Both the position numbers and the translations under genes were made by a program. This document shows positions 48,441 to 61,327 of a stretch of DNA of 64,000 nt, piece after piece. The notes below the pieces were generated by a model, which saw only the letters and a list, made by a program, of their open reading frames with translations, had not been told where the DNA came from and did no database searches. Every line of letters starts with the position of its first letter. The stretch's first letter is position 1. Source of the DNA: Tamarix chinensis (taxonomy: Eukaryota; Streptophyta; Magnoliopsida; Caryophyllales; Tamaricaceae); the NCBI GenBank assembly GCA_030549775.1, contig CM060177.1, positions 69,638,138-69,702,137 of the forward strand. The letters are read 5' to 3'.

Positions 48441-49087
48441 ATACCTATATTCACATCCATTTGTATTCATTTATATTTAGTTTGTTGATTTTTTATAGAT
48501 CATGCACGCATAGCATGCTTTAAAGAAGATCTAGTATTAGCATAGTGAAAGGCGAAAAAGATAAGGTGGGAAAGCAGCTGAAAACACACTCAAATGACAC
48601 TTGAACGTACCAATCTGGCCTAACAACTCTAGTCACTGTTCAAAAAATATTATCAAACCAGATGATAGCAAACTCATCCTTGTTTGCAAAATCAAAGATA
48701 CAATATACCCAGAAGTAACAAGTTTTTGAAAGCCAAATGAAGAATACAAGCAAATGCAACAATAAGAGAAAACCATGTCGCAATTAAGAACAAAAGGAAG
48801 ATATGCAAAAAGTATGGTGGATTGAAAATATGTCTAGTGCCTCACATATAATTTAGATAATTAAAAACAAAAATAGTTGCATAGAGCCAACTAATGTTGT
48901 GAAACTCTTGCTAAAGGATTTTGTATACAAAATCAAACTTTATTTAAACAAATTTATTGATTAATCAAGATACACCTAAAAATGATTGCAATAGGCAAAT
49001 AGGTCAACAACTAATATTATATGACCTAAAATAATTGAAGATAGGCTTAAGCCAAAAAAGCTCATAACATACCTTAGTAAATATCAT

Positions 49088-49320
49088 ACAATTAAATATT
49101 GGTTCAATACTTAATACCGGCTAGATTTGGGTCATTCTATAGACAAAATCAGTGATACGTGACCATTATCAGTGATACATAAGTTATTAGCTAATATTTG
49201 CCACAATTGTCAATATTTGTTGTGAAAAAAATAAATGAATCACGCCACGATAACTGCAATATATAAATATTGTTTACAACACCCTAACACTGCAACACTG
49301 ACACTACAGTTTTATTGCCC
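49088..49320 (+). mobile_element. hAT-like MITE family copy 3
   Basis: It shares TTGTTGTGAAAAAAATAA, CACGCCACGATAACTGCAA, CAACACTGACACTACAG and the end TTTTATTGCCC with the other copies. The left limit is approximate. Confidence 0.6.
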
Positions 49321-49429
49321 GTAAACATAAATATCTAAATACTAACTATAAACAACTAGTGGTTGTAGGCCCAAGGAAAGAATTGTATTCATTTGAGCTT
49401 GAGCAATTAGCCCATGGAAACAAATATGA

Positions 49430-49640
49430 GTTAATATACAAATATATTAGTTATATGTATTGGTTTTTAAGCATGCCAATACACAATATTGCTAAAATGC
49501 GATGAAAATGTAGTGCAACCAATATTTATTCATATACATTGTGTAGTAAATCAAGTTGCGCCACGAAATACAACATCATTTGCAACACTCTAATACTACT
49601 ATAACCACAACTACAATCACAGCCACAATTTTATTAGCTC
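49430..49640 (+). mobile_element. hAT-like MITE family copy 4 (degenerate)
   Basis: It keeps GTTGCGCCACGAAATACAAC, CAACACTCTAATACTACTAT and the end CACAATTTTATTAGCTC. The 5' part is eroded. Confidence 0.5.
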
Positions 49641-50589
49641 TTAGACTTCCTTCCAATAGTTCAATAGAGAACTAAAGCCACAACTATAACTACAAGTCTA
49701 CAATGAGGTGGCACATGAATTGTATCATTCTCCTCAACTAGAGTAAATTCCACATCTATTAAAATGATGCACTTAATCTTACGCGCTAAACTTTGGTACA
49801 TTGGTTTATTAGGTCAACCACAACTTTTGGAATGTCTTTTGTCCATAACTAGTATTCTTCTTAGAATTGCAAACAAAATAAGCCACATGATCGGTAGAAT
49901 GAGATCAATTCTCTTCGCACCAAAGGTAATGTAGGTGGATGAGGAGAAAAAGATGGCAAACTACAACTAGCAAACGGCCAAATTCCTGAAGGACATATTG
50001 TTAACCTCTAATAAGGATAGTGACCCTTCTATTCTCTTTTATACTTCTATTCTCATTTACAAGAACATTGAAGGTTTCACCTTATAGAAGTTCTTTCATC
50101 ATACACATATATACAGATCTTAAAAATCAAATTTGAAAAAAGCGATTGCTTCATAACATTTTTTCTTTAAATAGGCAAAAGGCAATTAAGGTTCCATTGA
50201 GGATGGCTTCCAGCATTGCAACGAGCAATAAGCCTATGAAAATTAAAAGTGACAATGTTTGAAAATGATGCAATGAGGACCAACTAAAGAGAAAACAAAA
50301 CAAATGGGATTGTGCATTATAGTAGAATAAGAGAAGGCAGTAACCAATACATTGCGACAAGAAGTTTAACAATAGTAGCAATCAACAACACTGAAAGGCA
50401 AGATCGAGAGAGGGAGAAAAGTATAGTGACGGCAATAGATGAGATGACACAAGTGGAGACAGACAACGACCAAGGCAAGCATGGGCAACAAAGGTGGAAG
50501 AACGTTATATAATGAAGGCTTGTGAATGGGTATGGAAAGTGATACATTGGTGACAATAAAAGATCGGGCAATGAAAGTAATCAATTGAA

Positions 50590-50750
50590 AATAATAAAAA
50601 TTATGCCACGGTTGCCAGCACATAAATTTGTATATAAAATGTCAGCAAACATTAGTGAGTATCAATGAATATAAGTGCATCACTTATCAACAGACTCAAA
50701 AGCCAACATATTAGCCGATATTATATTCCATGTAAAAGCCTAAAGAACTA
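50590..50750 (+). repeat. hAT-like MITE family fragment
   Basis: It contains AAAATTATGCCACGGTTGCC and a CAACATATTAGCCGATATT segment found in the family, but without complete ends. Confidence 0.4.
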
Positions 50751-50830
50751 GGAGCCACTATAGGCAAAGGATGAGGGCAAACAACTAGGGTTCATGAAGA
50801 GCTTAGGCAACAAGTGGAGCCACTAGAGCT

Positions 50831-51000
50831 GGCAATAAAATTGGGGTCACGGTCAAGGCATTGCAGTATCGAAGTGTCGCAGTTGTTGCAACGTGATTTT
50901 TTAATATTTTTTGGGCAAATATCGATATATATCAATATATATCAACCTAAATGCATCGTATCAACCGCGATAAATAGTCTTACATATTGGCTAGCCCAAA
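50831..51000 (-). mobile_element. hAT-like MITE family copy 5
   Basis: Reverse orientation: GGCAATAAAATTGGGGTCACG, then GCAGTATCGAAGTGTCGCAG, TTGCAACGTGATTTTTTAAT and ATATCGATATATATCAATAT, as in the other copies. Confidence 0.6.
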
Positions 51001-52117
51001 AAACACATAATATAGGCCCATACACGACATAATGAGCAATATTTTATTGTATGAATTAGAGTTGTGAGCAGTAGCGGCATATAGGGTTTGGTTGTACTAG
51101 CAAGGGAAACAACTAAATTTAGCAGTAATATGTTTATGATACCAATCCAATGTAAAGTCACTCTTACCTAGAGGTTTATTTAACGTTGTTCAATTAATTA
51201 ATCAAAACAAAACCATAAATGATTGAAATAGTCTAAGTTAATAGCTTTACAAGATAAGATTAAATACTAAAAAATAATAAGAAATCCTAGAAAAGTGGAA
51301 ACCTAATTACTAAGTTTCCTAAGTGAGCCCAAAAATGGAATCATACCTATTTGGTTTGGTTCTAGGCCATAGATTAGCTAACTTTGGCCCAACTACAAAT
51401 CCTATCATGAGGTGGCACATGAACTACATCTCCAAGATAAATCATGATAACTTAAATACATATATCATAATTGAGTGCAAAATTTTCAATCCCACTTGAA
51501 AGATGCTCAAAGGGGAGTGAATCAAATAGAATAAATAACAATGAAAAATAAAAATAAAAAATTCACAGTGATTTAATAGTGGTTCAAGGATCCAATACAT
51601 CCTTAATCCACTTATCTCCTTTAAATTTTGAATATCTTAGTGTGTGTGGATGATGCTCTACATTTATGCAATAATCTCTCAATGACCTCTCTAGAGTAAG
51701 TTTTCACCTTAGCCTCGGTATCCTTTCTTTATATCCTTTATAGATTCAATAGACACACCACTCCTTGACTCTCCCTAAGCAATGCTAGACACATGCTCTA
51801 TTGAATTTTGTGTTTAAAGAATCTGATGTATGGTTACAATACAAATCACATGAAAGTGTAGGAATAAGTCTGAGAAGGATTCTACTTAGAGAAATAAAGA
51901 TGAAAAGCATAAGAACACATTAGTTATTTAATGTGTGAGTAATGAACACAACTTGATTTCCAAAGAAAATTTAATAAATGAAAGTTGTTGGAATAAATTC
52001 TTGAGAAAATAGTGTAAGAGATAAGTGCAATTGATGCCCTCAAAAAAGTTATTTAAAATTATGCTGAATCGAGCTATTGTCTTAAAGGCTCTGGGAATAA
52101 AATAAAATAATGCTCCC

Positions 52118-52393
52118 AATATTGCATATCAACCCATATTTCACGGTTTTAGGGTCAGCTGATACACAACACAGTTGATCCAACCATGATGAACTAGATA
52201 TAACATCCAATACAATACAGTTCAACCGATATATATCGATATTCACCGGTATTTGCCAATGTTTAACAATAATTGTCGATATTTATTGTGAAAAATAAAA
52301 AATAAAAAAATACACCACAACAACGTCGACACATAAAATACTCTCTGTGACATTGCGACACCTTAGTGCCATGATCATAGCTTCATTACCTGG
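52118..52393 (+). mobile_element. hAT-like MITE family copy 6
   Basis: It shows CACGGTTTTAGGGTCAGCTG at the start, ATATATCGATATTCACCGGT in the middle, then TTATTGTGAAAAAT, GACATTGCGACACC and the end TTCATTACCTGG. The start parallels TAGCGGTTTTGGGTCAGCCG in the 55315 copy. Confidence 0.65.
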
Positions 52394-53752
52394 CTCCTAG
52401 TCATTAAGTGCAATAAATGCTTGAAAGGATAGCCCAACACGCAATTTTTTAGAACTAACCGGTGCAATCAATTGTTGCCACTTATATACCTTCCAAAATT
52501 TTACCATTAGAAAGTTAATATGGCGTACTAGTATGAAGGAATCAGTTATTCAACTTTTTCCATTGACAGAATATTTGAAATTGGATTTTTGTTGGCTGGT
52601 TGAAAAACAAGTTCCTTGGTAGGGGTTGAAATCAATTAAGTGGCATGAGTTGAGAGTAAAAGTTTCAAAAATCTTACATACGAGTTGACAGGTATGGGAC
52701 TAGTGGTAAAAGCCATCTCCAAAAATTGTAAAACCTTTCAAACTAATTGCTAGTATGGGGAAAACAATTGATTAATATAGACAGAACCAATACTGTATTA
52801 AAACAATGAATAAGCTCAGAACCAAACAGAAAGCCAATACCTCTCATAAAAACACTTTATGAATTTTTTAGAGGATTAAAACAAACTTAAAACCATTTAC
52901 AAAGAAAGAATCTAAAAGAATTTAAATCATCTTTTTCATGAGAAGACACAAGTGCTCCATGATTCACACAAATTACAACACAAACCTAAGGCTTTTAAAA
53001 AATACTAACCCATAAGCAATTGAGATAATAGAACAGTAGGACGTCAATGACTTGGTGCCAATTAGTGACAAGGTATCTTGAATACATATAAAATAAGAAG
53101 CTTTCTTGAGGTTGTTTTGCTCTCACTATATGATCATACAATTCCTACCAGAAAGGGGAAAAAATAAAAACTATGGTGGCACCGGACACCACTGTGAACC
53201 CAAATCGACAATCGATGGTCTCTTAGACAGGTAGGAAATAACAAGAAGTTGTGGCTCAAACGATATTTCTTTGGAGCAACATATGAATAGTTTGATCTTG
53301 TGTTCAAAATGAAAGCGGAAGCAAATAACCTCAATAAAACTTTAGCTTAATGGATAAAGTGTAACAGTGGCAACATAGAGGTGTAATATCTTAATAACAG
53401 CTTACAAAAGAGGTAAAAATGTCTTATAGTGAAAGAGAATGAGTAATTAGTACACGTCTTCGGCTCTAGTTCAAAGTACAAGACTTAAAATTTACATTCA
53501 TGGATCTTGGATGGCCAATTAAATTTCAATTACATGACTTTTGTGATTTCAAGATGTGATAAACAATAGCCGATGACAAAACCATCATGTAGCCTACAAC
53601 AATGATCTTGAGATGATCAAAAGAGACTGCACAAATTACTTTACCTAAGTATCCAAAAGGCCTATATCAAATGCAAATAACATAATCTAAATGAGATAAT
53701 ACTCCAATTCTACCAAAAAGAACTGGTCAGTAAGGAGCAAAGATCCATAAGC

Positions 53753-53775
53753 CCCCCCCCCCACCTGAGGGGGGT
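53753..53775. repeat. Poly-C tract with G-run hairpin
   Basis: Eleven C residues followed by ACCTGAGGGGGG form a C-run/G-run inverted repeat. It is a simple-sequence site with no other signal. Confidence 0.8.
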
Positions 53776-53992
53776 GAATCATGAATCTCTAAAGCAGCAT
53801 ATGATAACTTCTTTTGGTGGACTAGGGGTATATACATACACATACACATACATAATGCCAACCTAGTAGCAGCATCACCAAATATTGTTTTATAGTAATT
53901 ACATTTAAGTGCTTGGGATCTTGGTAAGTAGAAATCAGTGCAACCAACACGCATGGAATAAAATATCATCCAATACACCCATAAAACCCCAT

Positions 53993-54266
53993 ATATATTG
54001 GATTTTTGCTTGCAGATACAAGAAGTATTTAACATGCAATATAGAAATGAAATCCCATGCATATCGGCCAATATAATATGTTTTGGCCAATATATTCCAA
54101 TATTTACTAATATTTTTTATTATATTTGTCAATATCTAATGACATATGCCTACATTTGTTGTGGCAAAAAAAATCATGCCACGACTATTGCAACATGCAA
54201 AATATCATTTGTGACTAGCACAACATCATGTACTCCACAACCGCAACCATGGTTTTATTATCTACC
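53993..54266 (+). mobile_element. hAT-like MITE family copy 7
   Basis: It is closely similar in layout to 45295-45579: ATATAGAAATGAAATCCCAT, GCATATCGGCCAATATAATA, TTGTTGTGGCAAAAAAAATC, CATGCCACGACTATTGCAAC, and the end GGTTTTATTATCTACC. No clear duplication. Confidence 0.65.
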
Positions 54267-55314
54267 AATACATCCAATATAAGATGAAACCAAAAGCAAA
54301 TTAAATGATCACAGGAACAAATTAAGAAAAAAATGCAAAGACAAAAGCAAATATGGAGTAAAATGGAAAAAATGGACCATTTACTTATTAGATATGTTGC
54401 ACAGATTTTACTAAGAATTAGGTCATTGTAACCTTTTAACCTAAAATAGGACTCTTGGACATAATATTGAGTGAAATAATTTGTTCAAAGGTTTATGGTA
54501 ACCTACATGGGAAACTAACGGTCTTAATTGACTCAAATATGTAATTCTCTAAAAAAGTTGATGCTTAATGAGTAGATCTTAGCTATAAAAAAATGCTATC
54601 AAAACCTGAAAACCAAACATAAGAAAAGACTCGTATGCTGCTCCATGTGCAAGAAGACAACTAACCAAAGCATATTCAGGCATGTGAAATCTCATTTACT
54701 TTTAACACAATTAATTTCCCTTTGTCCTTTATATGGCACACAGTGGTACATTGAGCTTCTTTTAACTTTATTACCGATTTAGAAGAATTCTTGCAAGCCA
54801 ATACAATGTAGAATGTGAAAGGTATCCTCAATTGCGTAAGGAGGTTACTGATTACAACTCCACTGCAAGGCTTGTAAAGAAATCAGATAAGTGAATACCT
54901 ACTCTAACTCCAACATATACGAATGTGTTCACTTCTCATTGCAAAAGGGTTCAGGATCTTGGAAAATTCTTTAGCACTATCTTAGTGTTTGCAGCTGGAC
55001 TACAAAATTTTGAGCTTCGAAAGCATCTATCACATCCACTTTTGCGTAGGTCCAATTTCCGGTTTTGATATCAATAAGGTATGGGAGATTGAATGAAGGA
55101 TTACCAAATTGGTTACTAAACTTGATTTAAAGAAACCACTGCTACCTAAATTTTATTTCGATTCCAAACTCTACAAATGGATTCCAAAGGGATTCTCATG
55201 ATTTGTAATCATTGTGGTCCTATCGGCCTCCATCAGGATGCTTAATTATCATCCACCAACATTGCTAAAAGGTAGCTTGGGAGGATGCTGTGACCTTAGA
55301 TATGCACGTAGAAG

Positions 55315-55942
55315 CATACAATTAAATAGCGGTCCCGCTATAGCGTAGCAGCCGCTATTTAGCGGTTTTGGGTCAGCCGCAATGCAAAATTACTAATACG
55401 CTACGGTTTTAAAATTTCACATTTATCGGCCGATAAATCGCCGGTAAATCGGCAGATAAATGGGTATTGCCGATAAATCGGAAAATATCGCCAATAAATC
55501 GAAAAATATCACCGATAAATCAGGATAAATCACTGATAAATCGGCAATTTATTGAGAATTCTTAAATCTACTGAAAAAAGCATCCATAATAATTTCTATT
55601 TATTTATTTACTATATATATCTTAGATCAAGTTACTATTAAATTATAATAAAGTATTACTATTTATTATCTTCACATTTACTATTAAATAACATGTTTTT
55701 TTTCATTCTAAGGTAAATTTAGGGTTATTAGAAAAATCTAGCATACAATGACTCAATCTAATACTTCTTATATGATATAAAATACTAGTTTATTGAATAT
55801 TTATATTCATATGATCAATAAATGATAATTAGTGTATATGGTGAAATAAAAATAAAAATTCACACTGCGACGACCGCAACACATAATTTATTGTTCACTA
55901 CGCTCCGATACCGTGACACCTCGACCGCGATTTAATTGCCTG
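55315..55942. mobile_element. hAT-like MITE, best copy of the intron family
   Basis: Inverted ends CATACAATTAAATAGCGGTC and, reversed, CAGGCAATTAAATCGCGGTC match at 17 of 20. The 8-bp flanks CGTAGAAG (55307-55314) and GGTAGAAG (55943-55950) match at 7 of 8, as expected for a hAT element. The middle (55430-55555) is an array of ATCGGCGATAAATCGG-like units. It encodes no transposase. At 628 bp it is the least eroded family member in the window. Confidence 0.75.
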
Positions 55943-56545
55943 GGTAGAAGGGAATAATGGCATAGGAGCATTAAGCTGCAAATATCTCATCATATGGTCC
56001 TAGGATGCTTGATCAAAATCAATGTCAGAGGCAACCACCATCCACCATAGAAGTTCAATGGACAAGCCCATATATTTATATAGTCAAATAAAGGAAATAT
56101 TTGCAAGAATCTAGTTTTATAAAGAGACCTTCGTCCTCCATTATAGCATATCTGGCAATTCAAATTTGAATGGAGGCTTGAGTGATTTTCGGTCATTAAT
56201 TGACATAGGTGTTGCTCCTCCCTTGATGGAGAATGACGATTCACTTTCTAATAAAAGGCCCAAAGAATGCCATGCAAAGATTTCATTTGAAAAATAAACC
56301 GGTATGTCATTCATCAATTAACAATCAATTGATGAGGAGTGGCAGTAAGCAAACTTACACGCATGCTTAAGAGAGCACTCCCAATAAACTAGGTAAAAAT
56401 TGAACTAGTAAAAAGTTTGTATTTATTGGGAAGGCCCAGCACTCTCATAAGCTGAGTGTTGTTGAATTCTCACAATGACACAAGATGTCATCCTCACAGT
56501 GAGGAGAAACAACATTCAGCAAATGGTGTAAGCAAGGATGCCAAC

Positions 56546-56997
56546 TGATAGAAACTTCCTGTATTTTCTCTAAAAAATACATACTCAATAGCACACTGCT
56601 CGGAAAAATACAGTAGGAATGCAATCACAGGGAATTTAAAGGAAATGATTTGATTAGCAAGAGCCAAAATGACAGGAATTCGAGGTCCTGACTCCTCCCT
56701 TACAATACTTCCTTCTCCCCGCTCTCTCGAACCCTTCCTATCCTATATATATCCCTCCCTGTCCCCCACAAAACCAAATTCTCACTCCTGTAACTGAAAA
56801 TACTAAAAATGACACGGCACCTGGCATAACCGCATAACAGACTCATAAAACCAAAAAGAAATAAAAGACTAAAAAGGACAAAGATAAAAACGGCCCCCTC
56901 TAATTATCCAACCCCAAAACTCCCCTACTTAGCCCCTCCACCCTTCCTCCCATTCCTTCCTTTTCTAACATAGGTGAATTTAATGAGTGGCCTATCA
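56546..56997 (-). repeat. 3' LTR of the chromovirus
   Basis: 452 bp, TGATAG to CTATCA on the plus strand, bordered outside by the CCAAC duplication and inside by the polypurine tract (minus strand CTCCAGGGGGAAG). Confidence 0.95.
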
Positions 56998-57046
56998 ATA
57001 CTTCCCCCTGGAGCTTCACCTTGTCCTCAAGGTGGAAAGTTGGAAA

Positions 57047-57385
57047 CTATTGGTTTAGCACATCAAATTCTTCCCACGATGTCTCAAACTCCGACAGGCC
57101 CTTCCACTTAACTAGGACTTCCAATGCTCCCTGTTGGTTGTAGTGTAAGTTGCATACTGCCTCCGGCTCCATCTTCCACTCCATATCAGCCAAGAGGATC
57201 GGGATGAAGGGTTGTGCATGGATGCTATCCCCTACTGCTGGCTTGAGCATTGATACATGGAAAACCGGGTGAATGGATGCTGAATCTGGTAACTTGAGTC
57301 GATAGGCAGTCTCTCCCACTTTAGCTTCCACCAAGTATGGGCCAAAATACCATGGGGCAAGCTTCTCATTCAGCCGCTTGGCCAA
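57047..57385 (-). pseudogene. Chromovirus integrase C-terminus and chromodomain
   Basis: The frame reads KRLNEKLAPWYFGPYLVEAK and then YRLKLPDSASIHPVFHVSML, the GPY/F module at the end of gypsy integrase. It ends in a chromodomain near 57047-57170: VLVKWKGLSEFETSWEEFD, stop at 57047. Chromodomains of this type are known to steer insertion toward particular chromatin. This part is intact; the rest of the polyprotein is not. Confidence 0.9.
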
Positions 57386-57499
57386 TGACCTATGTCACAA
57401 ACACCCAATTGCCTACTGTATATGTCTGCTCACGACGCCCTTTATCTACTTGTTGTTTCATTCTGGTTTGTGCGCACTGGAGGTGATACTTCAGCTCTT

Positions 57500-58320
57500 C
57501 TAGAATTGCATCCCTATCCCGTAAGTCCTAATCCACAGGAGCAAAAGGTGTACTCCCCACCTCATAACGCAAAATGGGGAGAGGGTCTCTTCCATACAAA
57601 GTAATGAAAGCTGTAGTCTGGATAGCTGAGTGGAAGGAGGTGTTATACCAAAATTGGGCCCAAGGAATCCACTAGGCCCATTTCTTGGGTTTATCTCCGA
57701 CAAAACAACGCAAGTATGTCTCCACACTCCTATTCACCACCTCTGTTTGCCCATCAGTCCGTAGGTGATGCCAAAATGAACTTCAATGAGGAGCCTTGCA
57801 ATTTAAATAACTCCTTCCAGAAATTACTCACAAATATTGTCCCTATCTGAGACTATAGATCTGGGCACCCCATATAGGCGGATGACTTCTTAAACAAATG
57901 TAGCTGCCACTGTTTGCGCATTAAAAGGATGGTTCAAGGGAATAAAATGCGCGTACTTCGTAAGGCGGTCTACCACTACCATGATACAATCAAAACCATC
58001 CGAGTTCGGCAACCCCTCAATTAAATCTAGTGAGATATCTTCCTATACCTGCTGGGGAATAGGTAAAGGTTGCAGCAGTCCTGCCAGACGTAAGGCTTGG
58101 TTTTTATTCTGCTGACACACCGCACAACCTGCCACATACTCCTGCACATCCTTCCTATTCCTGGCCAATATACCTCCCATGTTAGCCTGTGAATGGTTTG
58201 GAGCACCCTTGAGTGTCCCCCTATTCCACCCCCATGGAACTCAGCCAATAGTTTGTGCTTCAAAGGTGACTGTGCAAGTATCACTATCCAATTATGGTAC
58301 ATCAAATTCCCTCGAACCAA
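57500..58320 (-). pseudogene. Chromovirus integrase (broken)
   Basis: From 58320 downward: [20 protein letters not shown] and [17 protein letters not shown] with CVSRIKTKP, the zinc-binding H-H-C-C region (the first Cys of the C-X2-C pair reads as Trp or Cys depending on frame). Further down, phrases of the WLPWAQFWYNTSFH and GRDPLP kind appear in another frame near 57560-57670. Frameshifts and stops separate them, so the DDE core cannot be read through. Confidence 0.85.
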
Positions 58321-58940
58321 GTGTATCCATTACAATTTTGATCTCCCTGTTGGATTCTTCGAAGTATAGGCCCCAATACTGGGTCAGCAGTAATGTTGGA
58401 TTGAAGAGAGCTCATATCACTCATCCACACTGCTGTGAGAGCAGATAGGACTGTGTCTACCCCCATCCTTGATAATGCATCAGCGGCTTTGTTCTCACAG
58501 CCCGGTTTATATTCAATGTTGAATTGATAGCTCCACAACATGGCAACCCACTTTGAGTGTTCCTATGGAATGACCCGTTGCTCTAGCAAGTATTTCAGAC
58601 TTTTTTGGTCTGTTCTCAGTTCTCACTGTGAACTTCTGTCCTAGAAGATAATGTCTCCATCGCTGTACGGCCAACACGGCCATTAATTCCCTCTCATAGA
58701 CTGACTTCATTCATGCACGTTGACCCAAAACTTAACTGAAATACACTATGGGTCACTGTTTTTGCATTAGTACTGCCCTACTCCCACACTCGAAGCATCG
58801 GTCTCCACCACAAACAGCTCCTTAAAATCTGGCAGCCCCAAGACTGGTAAAGTAAGCATAGCCTGCTTCAGTCTTTCAAAAGCCCCCTGCGCTCCCTCGT
58901 TCCACTTAAAGTTGTCCTTTTTTAATTGGGTTGTGAGGGG
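58302..58940 (-). pseudogene. Chromovirus RNase H (broken)
   Basis: Fragments include KSVYERELMAVLAVQRWRHY near 58650-58700 with YLLGQKFTVRT, and SYQFNIEYKPGCENKAADAL near 58470-58530. These are standard motifs of gypsy RNase H. They lie in different frames. The first stretch near 58800-58900 ([20 protein letters not shown]) needs a frameshift to connect. Confidence 0.85.
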
Positions 58941-58955
58941 GGCTGCTATAAGCCC

Positions 58956-60000
58956 TTAATGCCAAACGAGCCTCCAATCATAACCCGTGAGTCCCAAAAA
59001 TCCCCTTAATTCCTTAAATGTTTTCGGTACTGCCCAATCCTTCATGCATTTTAACTTGGACGGATCAGCAGCCACTCCCTTATCAGATATAATATGTCCT
59101 AGGTATTCCAATTCTAATTTTCCAAACACACAATTTTTCACATTTACAGTCAAAGAATTGGCACGCAGCACCTCAAAGACCCATGTGAGGTGACGAGTAT
59201 GCTCCTCCATAGATGGACTATAAACAAGTATATCATCAAAAAACACCAGCACACACCTTCAAAGGAGAGGTTTAAATACCTCATTCATCAATGCCTGGAA
59301 AGTGGCTGGGGGTAAGCCCAAACAGCATAACCATAAATTCATAATGCCCTTCGTGTGTGCGGAACGCGGTCTTTGGGATATCAGCTGGGTTCACCCAAAT
59401 CTGATGATACCCGGACTTTAAATCCAATTTTGAGAACACCGCAGCCCCATTCAATTCATCTAGCAACTCATCGATCACCGGAATAGGGAACTTGTCTGGG
59501 ACTGTGACCTTATTCAATGCCCTATAGTCCACACAGAACCGCCAACTCCCATCCTTCTTTTTCACCAACAGCACTGGGCTTGAAAATGGGTTGTGACTGG
59601 GTTGAATGATCCCTGCTGCTAACATTTCCCCCACTAGCCTTTCAATTTCATCTTTCTGCACCTGCGAGTATCTGTAAGGCCAAACACTCACTGGTTTAGT
59701 GCCCGGTAGCAGAGGAATTTGGTGGTCAAGTCTCCGTGGAGGGTGAAGGCCCTGGGGTTCTTTAGTTACCTCAAGAAATTGTTGCACTACCATTTCAAGA
59801 TGTGGAGGAATTTCTATGGGCAGTGAGGTGTCACCTTCAGAATTCAACACACAACACTCTACTAGAACCTCTTGTCCTTCTTTAATTACGGTTCGAACCA
59901 TGGATTTAAGTGGCACCTGCTCCTTACTCAGCTCGGTGTCCCCCTCAAGCATGATCCGTAGCATAAACCTCATCTTCAAGTTCCTCCAATCCACCTGCAT
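58956..60000 (-). pseudogene. Chromovirus reverse transcriptase (frameshifted)
   Basis: The long frame 60000-59281 encodes [72 protein letters not shown] and [12 protein letters not shown] frameshift near 59300 follows, then FQALMNEVF with a stop. From about 59255 VLVFFDDILVYS supplies the catalytic DD (FFDD in place of the usual FxDD/YxDD) and LEYLGHIISDKGVAADPSKL the thumb-like end. The protein copies element RNA into DNA. The frame break makes it inactive. Confidence 0.95.
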
Positions 60001-60090
60001 CTCGCCTAATCTTTCTAGTTATTGCATACCCAATATCACATCCGCACTACCCAAATTTAGGGGCAGAAAGTCCTGAATTATATCTACCTC

Positions 60091-60510
60091 CTACAATGTC
60101 AACAAGACTCCCTTGCAAATACCCTGGGTCTGCACAGAATTTCCAGTGCCCATGACCATTCCATAGGAAGTGGTGGTCGTGACTATTAGTTGAAGCTTGT
60201 CCACCAAATTGTTGGCAACAAAATTGTGGGTAGCACCGCAGTCTATTAAAACTACCACCACCTCCCCTCGAATTTTCCCCTTCATCTTCATTGTTCTAGG
60301 TGAAGTAAACCCCACCACAAAATTTATGGACAGCTCGCCAGCTCCCTCCACCTCCTCTGTTTTGTCCCTGAATTCATCCTCTGGTTCCTCCTCCCCCTCA
60401 TCACCACCTGCTGAATCGTCAATGAGCAACACCTGCAGCATTCTATTTTTGCAAACAAGACCCGGCCCGAACTTTTCATCACACCGGAAACATAGTCCAT
60501 TCTCCCTTCA
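60091..60510 (-). pseudogene. Chromovirus zinc knuckle and aspartic protease
   Basis: Near 60455-60500 the frame reads LCFRCDEKFGPGLVCK, a knuckle with the His replaced by Leu. Downstream in frame, near 60180-60260, VVVLIDCGATHNFVAN matches the retropepsin motif hhDSGATHNF with Cys for Ser. Between them is an acidic linker. A stop precedes the knuckle. Confidence 0.85.
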
Positions 60511-61294
60511 GCGTAGGTATGCGGCATCTGATAGCTTCCTGAATCCTGAGATTCGCCTGCTCGCCTATGACTTAGAGACCTGATTGGGGGTGTTCAAACT
60601 TCCCCCTAGCGGTTTCAATCCATTCCGGAAAGTACTCTCGAATACTTCCTCCGCCATTCTTCCCTGCAACGGGGCAGCAAGTAGCTTGAACAGCTCTAGA
60701 TATTCCTCTATCAACCCCTGCTATCGAATTGCTAGAAACTTCTCACACAATGATCCCTCATGTTTTGGACGGAATCGAATTAAGAAAGCTTCCCTGAATC
60801 CCTTCTAGGTGGTGAATCTCTTCCTCTCCTCTACATATTGAAACCACGCCAATGCTCTCCCCTCCATAGCCACTGCTACAACTTCCAGCCGCTCTGCTTC
60901 AGTGAGTTGGTTGATATTGAAGTATCTCCGCACACAATAGCCATCCCTTAGGGTCAGTTCCATTGAAAAGTGGGAACTCCAACTGCCGGGTTGGCGATGT
61001 TCCACGCGCTGCCCCTCCACTACCAGGGGTAACTCTTCTGCCTTGCATGAATCCACCGCCACTTCTTCTGTTCTCTAAACCCCCATAAACCTAGAATGAT
61101 GCGTGGCCTCCATGGTTCATCAGTTGATCCAGCCTGCTCAACACTCCCGTCATGGTTCTCTCCATTTAAGGCATCTTCCCTGTATCTCCCTTAATAGTGT
61201 CGATCTCCTTCTGCTATTCTTCCTGTACCAACGCCATTTTCTCCTCAAGCAATCCCATCCTCTCCTCTATCGCTTCCACCTTCTTTTGGGCCAT
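60511..61294 (-). pseudogene. Chromovirus gag (broken)
   Basis: Start ATG at 61294-61292: MAQKKVEAIEERMGLLEEKM, with a stop about 27 codons in, then a coiled-coil-like helix and another stop. From 61062 to 60805 the capsid-like core is readable: LTLRDGYCVRRYFNINQLTE, then RLEVVAVAMEGRALAWFQYV, typical of chromovirus gag. Downstream parts have stops near 60600-60790. Confidence 0.85.
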
Positions 61295-61310
61295 CCCTCA
61301 GTCTTGAGTC

Positions 61311-61324
61311 TGGATCTGATACCA
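61311..61324 (-). other. Chromovirus primer binding site
   Basis: On the minus strand it reads TGGTATCAGATCCA, complementary to the 3' end of initiator tRNA-Met, three bases inside the 5' LTR. Confidence 0.9.
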
Positions 61325-61327
61325 AAC

